Position numbers and translations under genes: made by a program. Positions 1 through 10,574 of a DNA stretch of 64,000 nt are shown here, one piece after another. The stretch covers positions 26,988,393 to 27,052,392 of the forward strand of contig JAQMRL010000006.1 in NCBI GenBank assembly GCA_035578175.1, written 5' to 3'. This DNA is from Catonia carolina (Eukaryota; Arthropoda; Insecta; Hemiptera; Achilidae). The notes beneath the pieces were generated by a model, which did no database searches, had not been told where the DNA came from, and saw only the letters and a program-made list of their open reading frames with translations. Position 1 is the first letter of the stretch, and the number at the start of each line of letters is the position of its first letter.

Positions 1-277
1 AGCAGCCATTTTTGGGAAAATTACAAAAAAGTGAAAAAAATGATACAAATAAACTTCTACTTTCGGTTGACTGATTTTGATGAAAATGTTCGTGTCAGGT
101 CCTCTAGTAGTACCTAACTTAAATTTCACGTTTTAACTACGTACACACACAGACCAATCGTCAAAAACATGTTTTTTTTTCGGTTCAGGGGGTTCAGGAA
201 AACTCGATTTCGAAAAATCGACATGAAAACAATACTTTCCTTTCTATATATTCATATAGGCAAGAGAAAGTAAAAAA
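1..277 (+). mobile_element. Element E, partial copy (right end)
   Basis: Matches the last part of the E family: a fold-rich CGATTTCGAAAAATCG block near 205-220, the phrase AACAATACTTTCC and the terminal GGCAAGAGAAAGT at 259-271. It starts outside the window. The internal CA tract is short here (ACACACACAG near 145). Confidence 0.8.
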
Positions 278-284
278 TCGCAAG

Positions 285-545
285 TAGACAACTCTGGGGA
301 TCGTGGAGGCCAACATCCACTGGTGCCAATTCGTTCATTTGTGAAAGCAGCATAAACGCGATCCAGTGAAATTCGACATGTGACATTTTGCTTCGTCTTG
401 TTTCGAAGAAGCTGTATTCTTTCTTGTTATCTATTAATTGCGCATAAGATTCTTCTAATATATTGAGGTAAACTTGTGAATTGACAGTTTTATTAAAAAA
501 TATTGGAAACATTGCAGGGTAGCGGTTACATTAAATGTTCGGGTT
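285..545 (-). pseudogene. Decayed DDE transposase fragment (Tc1/mariner type)
   Basis: Minus-strand frame MFPIFFNKTVNSQVYLNILEE, then a run ending near HDPQSC. Together with frameshifted pieces, the layout resembles the second half of a Tc1/mariner-like transposase (a 'QQDGA...' region followed by an 'SPDL..CDF' region), but these motifs are broken. No terminal repeats were found. Non-functional. Confidence 0.4.
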
Positions 546-557
546 TATAAATAGCTT

Positions 558-949
558 GTTGTTGTTATTTAGGTCAACAGCCGAAAGGCTGGTTTGAACC
601 TCTAGAGGTTTTACTAAGTAAAAACGAGGAGTAAGGTGGTTTACCATTGCCTTCCTCACTGAGTTGAAAGAGTATGCTTGTCAGCATACTCCGAAAAGCA
701 CTCACTTTCCACCCTGCAAATGACACCTTAACTTTATTCACCACAGGGTCTGGCTGCATAGTGAAATTCATTACTCTAAGAGGTGATAACTCTGACTAGT
801 GTCTTTTACACCTCTACCTCTTCTGTTCTTAAATAGTTCAGTCATATAAGTGGCTGACTATGTGATAAGAAACAGAACTATTTTTTTTAGCCCTGGACCA
901 AACAGGTAGAGTGCAATTAAAATAACACTCCACCTGCCCGTTTTGGGCA
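558..949 (-). mobile_element. SINE-A copy 1 (complete, 392 bp)
   Basis: Complete copy of the commonest short retroposon here. In its own sense the family starts TGCCCATAACAG, contains a frame beginning MNF..QPDPVVN, and ends ACCTAAACAACAACAA. This copy is flanked by the exact 12-bp duplication TATAAATAGCTT (546-557 and 950-961), proving insertion. The tail faces left, so the element is on the minus strand. No convincing A-box/B-box pair lies near its 5' end, so its transcription source is unknown. Confidence 0.92.
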
Positions 950-1479
950 TATAAATAGCTTATGTAGCTATTAATTGATAAGAAAACGGTAGATGTATTA
1001 ACATGATCTATTACATTAGTAGAAACATTTTTCATGTTTTTCTGGCTGAAAAATATTAACTTTCGAGTTGAAGAAATTATTTAAACGAATATTATTATTA
1101 AAGTTGTTTCAGTAATACTTAAACTTTATAAAGGGACAAAGAAATAAATATAAGTAGATAAATATCAAAAGCATTACCCTCATTTGAAGGTGTGGTTAAG
1201 TAAAAAATAAAGGTCGCAGGAAGAAACACACGTTAAAATTATTCGCATTGGTATGCATTCGTATATAACAAAAAATCAAATCACGTTTTTATAAGTACTT
1301 TCTTGTTTACTGAAGACTTAATGGTACTGCCATTGTACGTGACTCTTAAGTACCTCGCAAAGAACGGAAGCTAGTTTGCCGAGAAAGGATTCCAAATTAA
1401 GCTTCACCGCAATCCTTCTTTTAAAACTTTATAACATTACAACAAGTACTCTTTTTATAAAAGTTTCTTTCGAAATTAT

Positions 1480-1695
1480 ATAATGGAACAAAATCAAATT
1501 ATAGTACGTTAAGGAGCTTCGAAGAGATCACATGTACTCTGTTATCAGATAATAGTATATAAATTCCAACAACCGAAATAAAGAAAGCTACTTTCTTATT
1601 AACTTATCAGCAAAAGAAAAGTTTTTTCTTTTACAACACTTTATCGTTTATTAATCAATTTTTCTTTCTCTTTCCCTATATGAATTTATATACCG
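1480..1695 (+). repeat. Direct repeat, left copy, flanking a large inverted repeat
   Basis: About 210 bp that recurs in the same orientation at 3158-3375, with shared stretches such as GGAACAAAATCAAATTATAG and CTTTATCGTTTATTAATCAA. Both copies end with a sequence like the end of element E (TTTCTCTTtCCCTATATGAA). The two copies bracket the inverted repeat at 1700-3155. Confidence 0.75.
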
Positions 1696-1760
1696 GTTGA
1701 TTCTAAATTGCACGGGAATCTCTAAGGAGATAATTCTATAGCTAAAAATTAAAAAAAATT

Positions 1761-1890
1761 CATATAAACATAAATTATTAATACTATTTGCGAGTTATAC
1801 CTGGCGAAATATTTCGCCATGATTCCATATAAACATAAATTATTAATACAATTTGCGAGTTATACCTGGCGAAATATTTCGCCATGATTC
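1761..1890. repeat. 65-bp tandem duplication with an 18-bp palindrome
   Basis: Two near-identical 65-bp units (1761-1825, 1826-1890). Each contains the perfect palindrome TGGCGAAATATTTCGCCA (1802-1819 and 1867-1884). It lies inside the left arm of the foldback-like element; the right arm has only one decayed counterpart near 3020-3090, so the duplication happened after the arms formed. Confidence 0.9.
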
Positions 1891-2349
1891 CTTGGCAACG
1901 AGTAAAATAAAGTGATACTGAAATTCTGAAAAGATAAACTAAGAGGAAGTTTTAGTGGTTTCTTATGGTTTTTAACCTGGGAAACTTAAAAAAATGAGGC
2001 CCACAGCTGTATCGGTTTTAGTTTTTAAGAAAACTACGTGAAAACATGAAAAATAAGGGCTAGAGAATACACTTCTTTAAGTTTTGGGTAAAATAGCTTT
2101 GTTTAAGTGCGAATAAACACACAAAACATTTAACCGTTTCAGTGCCAAAATTATATTTAAAAGTTTGATTAAAAGCCATTTAATTTGAATAAGGGTATAA
2201 AAAAAGTGCCAGCCTTTATTTCGAAAACTTGCAGGCGTAAGCCTGCCATTGCCAACCAAAATTTCAAGGTTTTGGTTTTTATTAATTAATTAATTTTTAT
2301 TATGTTCATAAAGAAAATAAATCTTTCTAACACTAAAAATATTGAAAAT

Positions 2350-2528
2350 GGTTTTTTTAGTTTATTTAAAGTCACATCGACAGCTTGGTCAATAGCAACT
2401 ACTGTGGGCTTTGGTACCTTAACGGTGATTTTAACGTGTTAAAATTTTCAGACCTTAGCCGGGAATCGAACCCCGGACCTTTCGTTTTGCAGGCTAGCGC
2501 GCTAGTCACTACGCCACGGAGTCGGTTT
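2350..2528 (-). mobile_element. SINE-D copy (tRNA-derived)
   Basis: On the minus strand it starts like a tRNA (GTGGCGTAGTGACTAGCGC), has a B box GGGTTCGATTCC, and ends in a short tail containing GACTTTAAATAAACTAAA. It also shows CACAGTAGTTGCTATTGACC, shared by other copies. Not a functional tRNA: no acceptor stem can be closed. Confidence 0.8.
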
Positions 2529-2559
2529 CAAAATACATTATTCCATTTATTTTTGTTTA

Positions 2560-2680
2560 AAATTTTTTTTGTAATGTTCGGTTATCCGGACGTTGGCACT
2601 TAATGCATAACTTACGGACGTCCGGTAAACCGGATGTTGTCACTACGTAAAATATATAGACGTCCAGTTTTCCAGACTTT
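2560..2680 (+). repeat. Degenerate two-unit repeat with CGGACGT motifs
   Basis: Two units of roughly 50 bp, each with a CCGGA(C/T)GTTG(G/T)CACT phrase followed by GACGTCC(G/A)GT. It lies in the spacer of the foldback-like element. Confidence 0.5.
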
Positions 2681-3157
2681 TGTACCGAAAGAATTAAATG
2701 AAAATTGTAGAGAATTTTATTCTAAAGAAAATTATATAAATAACGTCCATGGAAAAAAAACTACAATTTTCATTAAAACGTTTTGTGTGTTTATTCGCAA
2801 TGTAACAAAGTTATATAACATGAAACTTAAAAAGTGAATTCTCTAACTCTTTTCTTTAATATTTTCACTTAGTTTTCTTAAAAACTAAACGCGATACAGT
2901 TCTGGGTCTAATTGATTTAAGTTTCCAGGTTAAAAACCATAGAAAAACACTAAAATTTCCCCTTAATTTACCTTCTTAGAATATTTCAGTATGACTTTAT
3001 TTCACTCTTTGCCCACGGATCATGGCAAAATCGTTCTCTAGGTATAAACTCGCTAACGAAGCATTTCCGGATCTATGTTTATGTGAACTTGTTTTCTTAT
3101 TTTTAGCTATAGAATTATCTCCCAAGAGATTACTGTGCAATTTAGGATCACCCGGTA

Positions 3158-3375
3158 CCTACAATGGAACAAAATCAAATTATAGTAAGTTAAGGTGCTT
3201 CGGAGAGATCACATGATTGTACTGTGTTATCAAATAACAGTATATAAATTCAACAATCGCAATAAAGAAAGCTATTTTCTTTTTAACTTATTATCAACTG
3301 AAGAAAAACTTTTTACTATTACAATACTTTATCGTTTATTAATCAATATTTTACTTTTTCTTGACCTATATGAAT
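3158..3375 (+). repeat. Direct repeat, right copy
   Basis: Partner of 1480-1695. It runs directly into a fragment of element E (3352-3545), whose end sequence forms the last part of the repeat. Confidence 0.75.
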
Positions 3376-3545
3376 TTATATATATAATATAGAAGGAAAG
3401 TATTGTTTTCACATATATTTTTCGAAATCGAGTTTCCACGAGAAATACACGTTTTTTCAGTCCCCCTGAAGCCCCAAAAAAATATTTTACAGATTGATGT
3501 ATGTGTAAAAATATCTCAAGAATAGTTGAAACTAGGAATTTAAAA
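3352..3545 (-). mobile_element. Element E fragment
   Basis: Left-end piece in reverse orientation: ACTTTTTCTTGACCTATATG, then GGAAAGTATTGTTTTCA, a CGAAATCGAG fold, and ATATCTCAAGAA. It is truncated. Confidence 0.65.
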
Positions 3546-3689
3546 TCTTTACCGCGTTAATAACAATTAAAAAACACTAGTAAAAAAAGTATTTTAAAAG
3601 CTAGTTCAATTACCTTTACAAAGGATTGAACTAAGGTTTTTGAACTGAAAAGTACAAATAGAATCAGATGTTATAGTTTTTTTTAAATT

Positions 3690-4600
3690 TATTTTAAATC
3701 ATATCAACAGCTTGGTCATTAGGGACTACTGTATGTTTCGGTACTGTAACGGTTGGTTTTAACGTGTTTAAAGTTTAAGACTAGCTGGGAATCGAACCCG
3801 GAACCTTTCGTTTCGTAAGATAACGCGCTAGACTACTTAAATATTAACTAACATCTAGAATTCTGAGATAGTACAATACATCTGATTTTAAAATTACAGA
3901 AAACTGTTACGGTGGGTTTGAACATTTCCAGACCCTAGCCGGGAATCGAACCTGGAACCTTCCATTTTGTAAGATAGCGCGCTAGACTACTTCTTAAATA
4001 TTAACTAACATCTAGAATTCTAAAATATTTCGATACACCTGATATTAAAATTAAAGAAAACTGTTACGGTAGGTTTCAATATTATAAAATTTCCAGACCC
4101 TAGCCAAGAATCGAACCCGGAATCTTCTGCTTTGTAAGATGGCGCGCTAGGCTACTTCTTAAATGTTAACTAAAATATTGTTTTACTTGTATAAATATTA
4201 ACTAAAATTTAGAATTCTGAGGTATTAAGATACACCTTAATTAAAAATAAAAGTAAACTATTATGATAGGTTTGAACGTATTAAAATCCGGGAATTAAAC
4301 CCGTGATCTTCCGTTTTACAAGATAGCGCGCTAGACTACTTCTGAAATATTAACTAACATCTAGAATTCTGAGATATTACGACACATTTGATATTTAAAT
4401 TAAAGAAAACTGTTAAGGTAGGTTTGAACGTATTAAAATTTCCACACCCTAGCCGGGAATCGAACTCGGTATCTTCCCCTTTGTAGCATAGCGTGCTAGA
4501 CTACTTCTGAAATATTAGCTAAAATATTTTTTCTACCTTTTTTAAATATTAACTATAATCTAGAATTCGGAGGTATTAAGATACACCTTAATTTAAAATT
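3690..4600 (-). repeat. Tandem array grown from SINE-D (5 units)
   Basis: Five units of 154-184 bp. The shared block on the plus strand is a CGAACCCGGAA-type reversed B box, then GCGCGCTAGACTACTTC, then ATTAACTAACATCTAGAATTC. The GCGCTA block ends at 3830, 3984, 4149, 4333 and 4498. Each unit contains the tRNA-like head of SINE-D plus about 80 bp not found in dispersed copies. Confidence 0.8.
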
Positions 4601-5149
4601 AAAGAAAAACATTACAACATATTTATTTCCATACAAAACACCTTCAATCAGTAATTAACCTAGGTAATCGTTTTATTCTTTATTTTCGATTAATCGAATA
4701 ATTTTGAATTGAATTTAATTTGATTACAATCACAAAGATTGTCAATTTACCGTTCGAAAGGCAGATAATGTTTGGAATAGCATGAAGTATACGTCAAATA
4801 CTTTACCTTCCAATGTCGATCACAATAATATCCCAACGGAAATTACATGAACCAATACGTGGGTATTGAACTGTCTCATGAACGCTTGTTTTGAAACTCC
4901 CACCAGCATTATCAATTTGGTTATTAGCAAAACATGAACTCCAAAGAATATGCATAATATAGGATTAAAATCTGACCGCCCACTTGGCGCAATGGTAAAT
5001 TGCTTACTTGTAAACCTAATTTGTAAAATTTTAATACAATTTTATAAAATACCACACTTAAATATAATTCCTTAATCCACCTTAAAAAGACTAAACTTTT
5101 TAATTAAAAAGTATTAAAATTTCCTACTAAAAAATAAATTTTATTTACT

Positions 5150-5460
5150 TCTTCTGTTGGTGCCTATCCTCTGTGGATGTTGGCAATCATTTTAGTCCAC
5201 ATGACTTTATTTACAGCTGCTCTGAATAATTGTACGCTCGTCATTCCTGTCCATTGCCTGATGTTCTTCAGCCACGACGTCCGCCGACGGCCTTGATCGT
5301 CCACCTTCAATCTTGCCTTGCAATATAAGTTGAATTAGCTGATATTTTCTGTTTCTCAACACATGCCCTAAATAAGCCATCTTCCTGGCTTTTATATTTG
5401 GCAGGATTTCCATGGCTTTTTGCATACGTTGCTTACTACCTGTAGTTAAAAATTTATTAA
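5150..5460 (-). pseudogene. LINE 3' end, C-terminus of a reverse-transcriptase ORF
   Basis: A minus-strand frame has KARKMAYLGHVLRNRKYQL, then LILQGKIEG, followed after a frameshift by a RRRTSWLKNIRQW-like stretch and LFRAAVNKVMW. This is the familiar post-RT end of many insect LINEs. It is frameshifted, 5' truncated and dead. Confidence 0.8.
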
Positions 5461-5479
5461 TTATGAATTCGATAAAAAT

Positions 5480-5877
5480 TGTGTTGTTGTTTAGATCAAC
5501 AGCTGAAAGGCTGATTAAAACCTCTAGAGGTTTTACTAAATAAAACAAGGAGTTAGGTAGTTTACAATTCCCTTCCTCACTGAATACAAAAGTAGCTTAT
5601 GCTTATCAGCATGCCAGGTCCTCCGAAAAGCATCTACTTTCCACCCTGCAAATGACACTTTCACTTCATTCACCACAGGGTCTGGCTGCATAATGAAATT
5701 CATTACTTTTAGAAGAGATAACTCTGACTAGTGGAGTTTACATCTCTACCTCTTCTGTTCTTAAATAGTTCAGTCATATAATTCGCTGACCACGTGATAA
5801 GAAATAGAACTATTTTTGTAGCCCTGGAACTAGCAGATCGAGTGCAAATAATTTAACTCCACCTGCTGTTATGGGCG
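5480..5877 (-). mobile_element. SINE-A copy 2 (complete)
   Basis: Flanked by the 11-bp duplication TCGATAAAAAT (5469-5479 and 5878-5888). It begins at the tail (GTGTTGTTGTTTAG) and ends at GTTATGGGC. The internal frame is broken in this copy. Confidence 0.9.
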
Positions 5878-5889
5878 TCGATAAAAATA

Positions 5890-6415
5890 ACAGACCTCGT
5901 CCACATCATTTTACATATTACATCAGGAAGGTTGCAGTAATGTTGTATTTCTTGTAAATCATGGTGTCCTTCTTGTAGCCCGAAGAATCTTATTCTGGAA
6001 CCTTTGAATTACCTCTATGTTACTTCTGCTGGTAGTTCCCCAAAGTTGAACGCCGTACAACCAAACTGGTTTAAGTAACATTTTGTAAAGCAGCAACTTA
6101 TTCTCAAGAAAGAGTGAAGAGTTCCCGCCAATCAGCCAGTACATCCTTTTGTATTTTAGATTTAATTCAGACCTTTTCATTCTCACATGGGTTTTCCAAG
6201 TTAACCGCCTGTCAAGATGCATACCCAGGTACTTCACAACTTCGTGGTAAATTAACACCTCCAAGTTTTACTGGTGGACAAGTATTTCTCCGCATTGTAA
6301 ATGTAACATGCTGCGATTTTGCAGTATTATTCTTCACTCTCCATTTTTGAAGCCATGGTTGGATTTGGTCTAAACATTCCTGAAGTTTGTTTGTGTTCAA
6401 ATTATTTGTTGGAAA
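5890..6415 (-). pseudogene. Jockey-like LINE reverse-transcriptase fragment
   Basis: Two adjoining minus-strand frames. The first has ECLDQIQPWLQKWRVKNNT and a TAKSQHVTF stretch. After a frameshift, KYLGMHLDRRLTWKTHV, YRMYWLIGG-like and LYGVQLWGTTSRSN-IEVIQRFQNKILR motifs follow. This order (Trp-rich thumb, YLG.hLD..LtW, QrfQNKiLR) is typical of Jockey-clade LINEs. It is truncated at both ends and lacks the catalytic palm. Confidence 0.85.
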
Positions 6416-6430
6416 ACTTATTCAATTATA

Positions 6431-7524
6431 AAGGGGGGAGTCTACCTAAAAAAATCGTTTTTCGTTTTTAGCAGTCGGAAGCTCAAATTTTAACTAATCA
6501 CTGGGGACAGAAAGGAAAATGTATTGCTAAATTTTCATAATTTAATGACAACCACAGCCCCTCCTCAAGTTGGAGGAGTTAAAATTCAGCACTTCACGAA
6601 ACAAATCATATTTCAGCTTATATTTGCCCGATATCAAATTGATTTAAAAACAGAAAAAGAGCATAAAATTATCTAGAAACACAGTTAGACTAACTACAAG
6701 AAACGCTTACTCTGAAAATTTTATTATTTCTAATTATTTTCATAAGATATTTTTTGCTTTTTCAACTTTTAAACATAAAAAATGTTCTAATAAAAGTTAT
6801 TTAAAAATAATACTTAAGCCTCTAGAACAGAATATGCTGAATCAGTAGAGAAAAAGTATATTCATTTATTTTAATACAACAAAAGTTACGATGAATTTAG
6901 TGTTTACAAAACAAAAAGTCACAATTTTTGGAAATAAGCAATATTACAGAGATATACTAAGGTTTTGACAAACCACTTGGTCTGCACTGCGCCATTCCAA
7001 CTCATTTTGTATACAAATGGTAGTATAACCTAACATATAAAAAACGAACTAAAAAGAAAAATGAACAAGCTTCAAACTGGTAAAAAAATCAAGGTTTTAT
7101 TTTTTTCATTCAGAAGATATCTGTAATCGAAAAGTCTTGTTTATTCTGTACGAAAGCAAGTCTTGTCTTGGAAATTGATCAATTTTTTTTTTTTGGTTTA
7201 ACGTCCGACTGTTATGCAATATACTGCTAATGCAGACGGTGAAGGATGAAATTATTTTTGTAACGTATGAAAATATGTCGTGCCTGATAAGATTCGAACC
7301 CAAGACCGCATGATGAGAGGCGAGCACGTTACCAACTACTCCAATGCGGCCAGCATATTGTGAAACCGATCACAATTTTGTGTTTTAATTAATTTTTCGA
7401 CTAACCTTACAATAGAAAGAAATATACCGTTAAAAAGAATACATTTCAGAGAAATAAAAACGCACAAAAATTATATAAATAAATTTTATTTTTTTTCAAT
7501 TCCTAGGTAGACTCCCCCGCCCTT
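6431..7524. mobile_element. 1.09-kb TIR element of unknown class
   Basis: The ends are inverted repeats sharing GGGAGTCTACCTA within an AAGGG-to-CCCTT frame (left 6431-6450, right about 7503-7524). The inside is AT-rich and non-coding, and carries a SINE-C insertion (7178-7355). No clear target duplication was found. SINE-B follows directly. Confidence 0.7.
7178..7355 (-). mobile_element. SINE-C copy (tRNA-derived)
   Basis: The minus strand begins GCATTGGAGTAGTTGGTAAC (A-box-like), then TTGGGTTCGAATC (B box), and ends GTCGGACGTTAAACC followed by an A run (T run 7186-7195 on plus). It sits inside the 1.09-kb TIR element. Confidence 0.85.
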
Positions 7525-7530
7525 AATTAA

Positions 7531-7855
7531 CCCATCGGGTTGGTCTAGAGTTAAAATTGTTACCACAAATCAGCTGTTCAACAGCTGATTTTCGGATACG
7601 AAAGTTCCTGGTTCAAATCCCAGTAAAGGTAGTTACTTTTATACGGGTTTGAATACTAGATAGTGGTTGCCGGAATGATTCAATGATTGGGGTTTAATTA
7701 ACCATACTATCTCAGGAATGGTCGGCCTGACTCTGCACAAAACTACACCTTATTTAAACGTCACATACATTATCCTCATCTCATTAGTTTATGGGATTGC
7801 TTATTGTTCTTAATTGAACATATTTTAACGTATACACGTAAGGGATTGAAAAATT
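7531..7855 (+). mobile_element. SINE-B copy (tRNA-derived, near full length)
   Basis: It begins GGGTTGGTCTAGAG (A-box region), has the B box GGTTCAAATCC near 7610, a central CTGATTTTCGGA hairpin partner, and ends at TACACGTAAGGGATTGAAAA. The family length is about 327 bp, as shown by the copy at 30626. Confidence 0.85.
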
Positions 7856-8588
7856 ATTAATGTAACTCAGTGTTAACTCCATCATGTGTTGTTAATGACC
7901 ATATAAATGATACGACGTTAAAAAAATACTAGATAAATATTTTAGTGCTCATTTAATAAATAGTTTAGTAACGTAATCTCAAAAAAATAAACCACCGCAT
8001 TTTTTGACCTCAATCTAAGTAATATAGTAATATAATATAAAAAAATACTATGTTATTTTGGATGACCGAAGGTAATTTGGTATTTTGCCAGAATGATCCT
8101 ATTAGTTGCCAGGACTAGTTAACTCATTTAATAGGCGTAATATAGAACAAAGTTGCGGGAAAATCGCTGTCTGGATGCATATTTCTCTTCGTTCCTTCAC
8201 GCACTACACACCTCTCCTCACTGTCTCTCTCTTTCTCTATTTTCTCTTTGTCTACGTATATCTATTTCTATATTAGTTTCCTCATACCATCCTCAAGGGA
8301 ATAATCAAAAACTTCTTCAGATAATGGAATTAGCCTTTTTTTTTAGGCTAATCTATAAAATTTACTGCTATACCGCATTTTCTTTTATCTGGATTTTTTA
8401 AACCCACAAACATTTGTATTCTTACTTAACTGAATAAAACAGTTGGGAAATGTTTCCTTCTAAAAGTTACTGGTATATTGATTTATTAGCTTTTATGTTA
8501 GACCAATATTTCTTTCACTCCCTCACAATTCTACTTTATCTTCTATTGTTCTCATACAGATTTCTTAATTTTAAATACCTTATTATTG

Positions 8589-8790
8589 ACCCACCGGGTT
8601 GGTCTAGAGGTAAAGTCGTCGCCGCGAGTTAACTGTTTAACAGCAGATTTTCGGAGACGAAGGTTCCTGGTTTAAGTCTTAGTAAAGGTAATTACTTTTA
8701 TACGGATTTGAACATAAGCAGCGATTACCGGTGTACTTGGAAGGTTGGGGTTCAATTAACCCCAATACTCTACCAATGAAATACTCTCTT
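8589..8790 (+). mobile_element. SINE-B copy, 3' truncated
   Basis: Starts CCACCGGGTTGGTCTAGAGG and keeps the tRNA-like head. It ends near 8790, where a small ACTCTC repeat and a J-family repeat begin. Confidence 0.8.
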
Positions 8791-8824
8791 AATACTCTCT
8801 CAATGAAATCTGTTGCGGCAGCAA

Positions 8825-9025
8825 AGAAACCGAGTATTTTTGTCTTCCAACCTCGAAATGGCAATTTTTAAACAACATTAAAAATATAGGACTATTATAG
8901 GTCAACGCAGAATAAAATGAGCTAAATTTTGATATAAAGTATGTTAAAATCCGACTCATAGTTTTGGAGAAGCAAGGGATCAAACTCCGGTGTCAATGAG
9001 TATGATACCAATAGTGATCCTTAAA
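8825..9025 (+). repeat. Family J repeat, copy 1
   Basis: Shares TTTTTGTCTTCCAACCTCGA and GTCAACGCAGAATA with 32830-33155 and, inverted, 61365-61690. Unknown type. It runs into a short GATCC-TTAAAAGGCAGAAGAAG motif that resembles the 3' tail of the LINE at 49788-50577. Confidence 0.7.
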
Positions 9026-9590
9026 AGGCAGAAGAAGAAGAATACTCATATGCCCATAAAAATATTATAAAAATGTGATGGTATAGGCCTAAAAATACAT
9101 GTAGTTTTATCTACTAGAATTTAATTTAATATTTTCATAAGTTTTTATTCATTGTAATTTTAATAATACTAAAGATTTCGTAAATACAGAACATAAATTA
9201 ACTTAATTAATACAGACTAATTAATAATTCACTTTCAATAAGCTGACAGATGGTGATTTACTGAAGAATTGGAACCATCATTCATTTCCCCCACCCTTTA
9301 GACACATTAAGTGTGAGATGAGAATGAGTAGAAGTGCTTTCCCCAAGCATTTCTTGCGAATGTTACGACAATCACTTATCATCCATCCTTCCTTCCTTAT
9401 AAATTACAACTACCAAACTGCTTTTGAATTATACAACAAAAATATGACAGAATTATTTACACGAAACGTGACATACTTAATATCCTCTTATTCGTTTTTC
9501 TAAAATTGGTTTCGGTTCGGAAAATATTTAATTTTTAAGTAAATTACGCAGTAGAAAATAAACTTAATTTTTTAAATACAAATCGATTTT
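9026..9590. other. AT-rich DNA without recognised feature
   Basis: Short frames only (for example 61 codons from 9318), with no similarity I can recognise and no splice-linked exon. Confidence 0.5.
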
Positions 9591-9910
9591 TTGTCATCAG
9601 TCTCTCGACTGGTTTGATGCAGTTCTCCAAGCTGTTCTATCTTGCGCAAGTCGTTTTATATCTACATACCTGTAACACCCTGCATCTTTTGTAATTTGCT
9701 TTACATATTCTAATCTTTGCCTCCCCCTACAATATACTCCCTCAATATTACCCTCCATTATTGATAGCGCAATACCAGGATGTCTTAAGATATGCCCCAC
9801 TAGCCCATCCCTTCTTCTGGTAAGATGCTTCCATATACTTCTTTTTTATCCACTCGCCTAAGAACCTCTAAATTACTTATTTTAATAAATTTAAATACAT
9901 AAATAATTTA
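9590..9910 (-). pseudogene. LINE 3' end (C-terminal RT region)
   Basis: Minus-strand frame MGHILRHPGIALSIMEGNIE, then a RGRQRLEYVKQI stretch and RLAQDRTAWRTASNQ, ending in a stop next to TTTTTTGTCATCAGTCTCTCG. The A.DR..WR end is typical of L2/CR1/RTE-like LINEs. A second copy is at 55340-55775. 5' truncated. Confidence 0.85.
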
Positions 9911-10572
9911 CTTAAGAATTGTAAAAAATTTAAAATTTCCACACATACTTTTAAATAAGTTTTTATTTTACTCTGGAAACAAAAAACGAAATTAACATCA
10001 GATTCTACAAGACCCCAAAAGGCCAAAAGGAAAGACCCCAAAATTAACATTGGCAAAATTTAAAATCACAAATTTTTATATCTTTCTTCATACATATTAT
10101 GTTAAATTTATTTGTGCAATAATATTTACCAAAAATAGAATCAACAAATTTTCAACTTTTAATAATAGTTTATTGAAATTTAATTTGAAAACGCTAAATA
10201 ATTATTGTATATTTTTTAAATATATTCCTGTATAACTTTTAATTTATTATTTAATAACGAAAACTGAATCTCCCAAGTAGTTTTTGAGTCATTAAATCAA
10301 GGATCCGCACAAACAGTTATAAGGAATGCACACCCCTGCACAATTACATTGGCTGTAACATTTAACAAAATTTTAAATCCAAAATTTAAAGAACGAAATA
10401 CTAAAAATGTTGTAGTACTAGACAGGAAAAAAGAATTTTTAGGTGGAGTTTCGTGTAAAATTATATCCGGACACAATTATATAGTTGAGTCCAATTGCAC
10501 GGTACACCCAATAAGCAAATTTTATTGAAATTAACAACACTTTGATTGGTTTTTTTAGTAACATATAAAATA
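9911..10572. other. AT-rich DNA without recognised feature
   Basis: Composition is strongly AT-rich. No coding, RNA or repeat family member recognised. Confidence 0.5.
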
Positions 10573-10574
10573 TA

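Larger units (their letters stand above)
1700..3155. mobile_element. Large inverted-repeat (foldback-like) element
   Basis: The left arm (about 1700-2130) is the reverse complement of the right arm (about 2760-3155). Matching phrases include AGTTTTCTTAAAAACTAAA, CCAGGTTAAAAACCATA and GCGAATAAACACACAAAAC. The outer tips match around GCAATTTAG...CCGGT. The middle holds a SINE-D copy (2350-2528). No coding capacity was seen. Class unknown. Confidence 0.75.

Noticed and set aside
1480..3375. LTR retrotransposon with 210-bp LTRs
   Set aside because: No TG..CA ends, primer site or gag-pol remnants; the interior is an inverted repeat.
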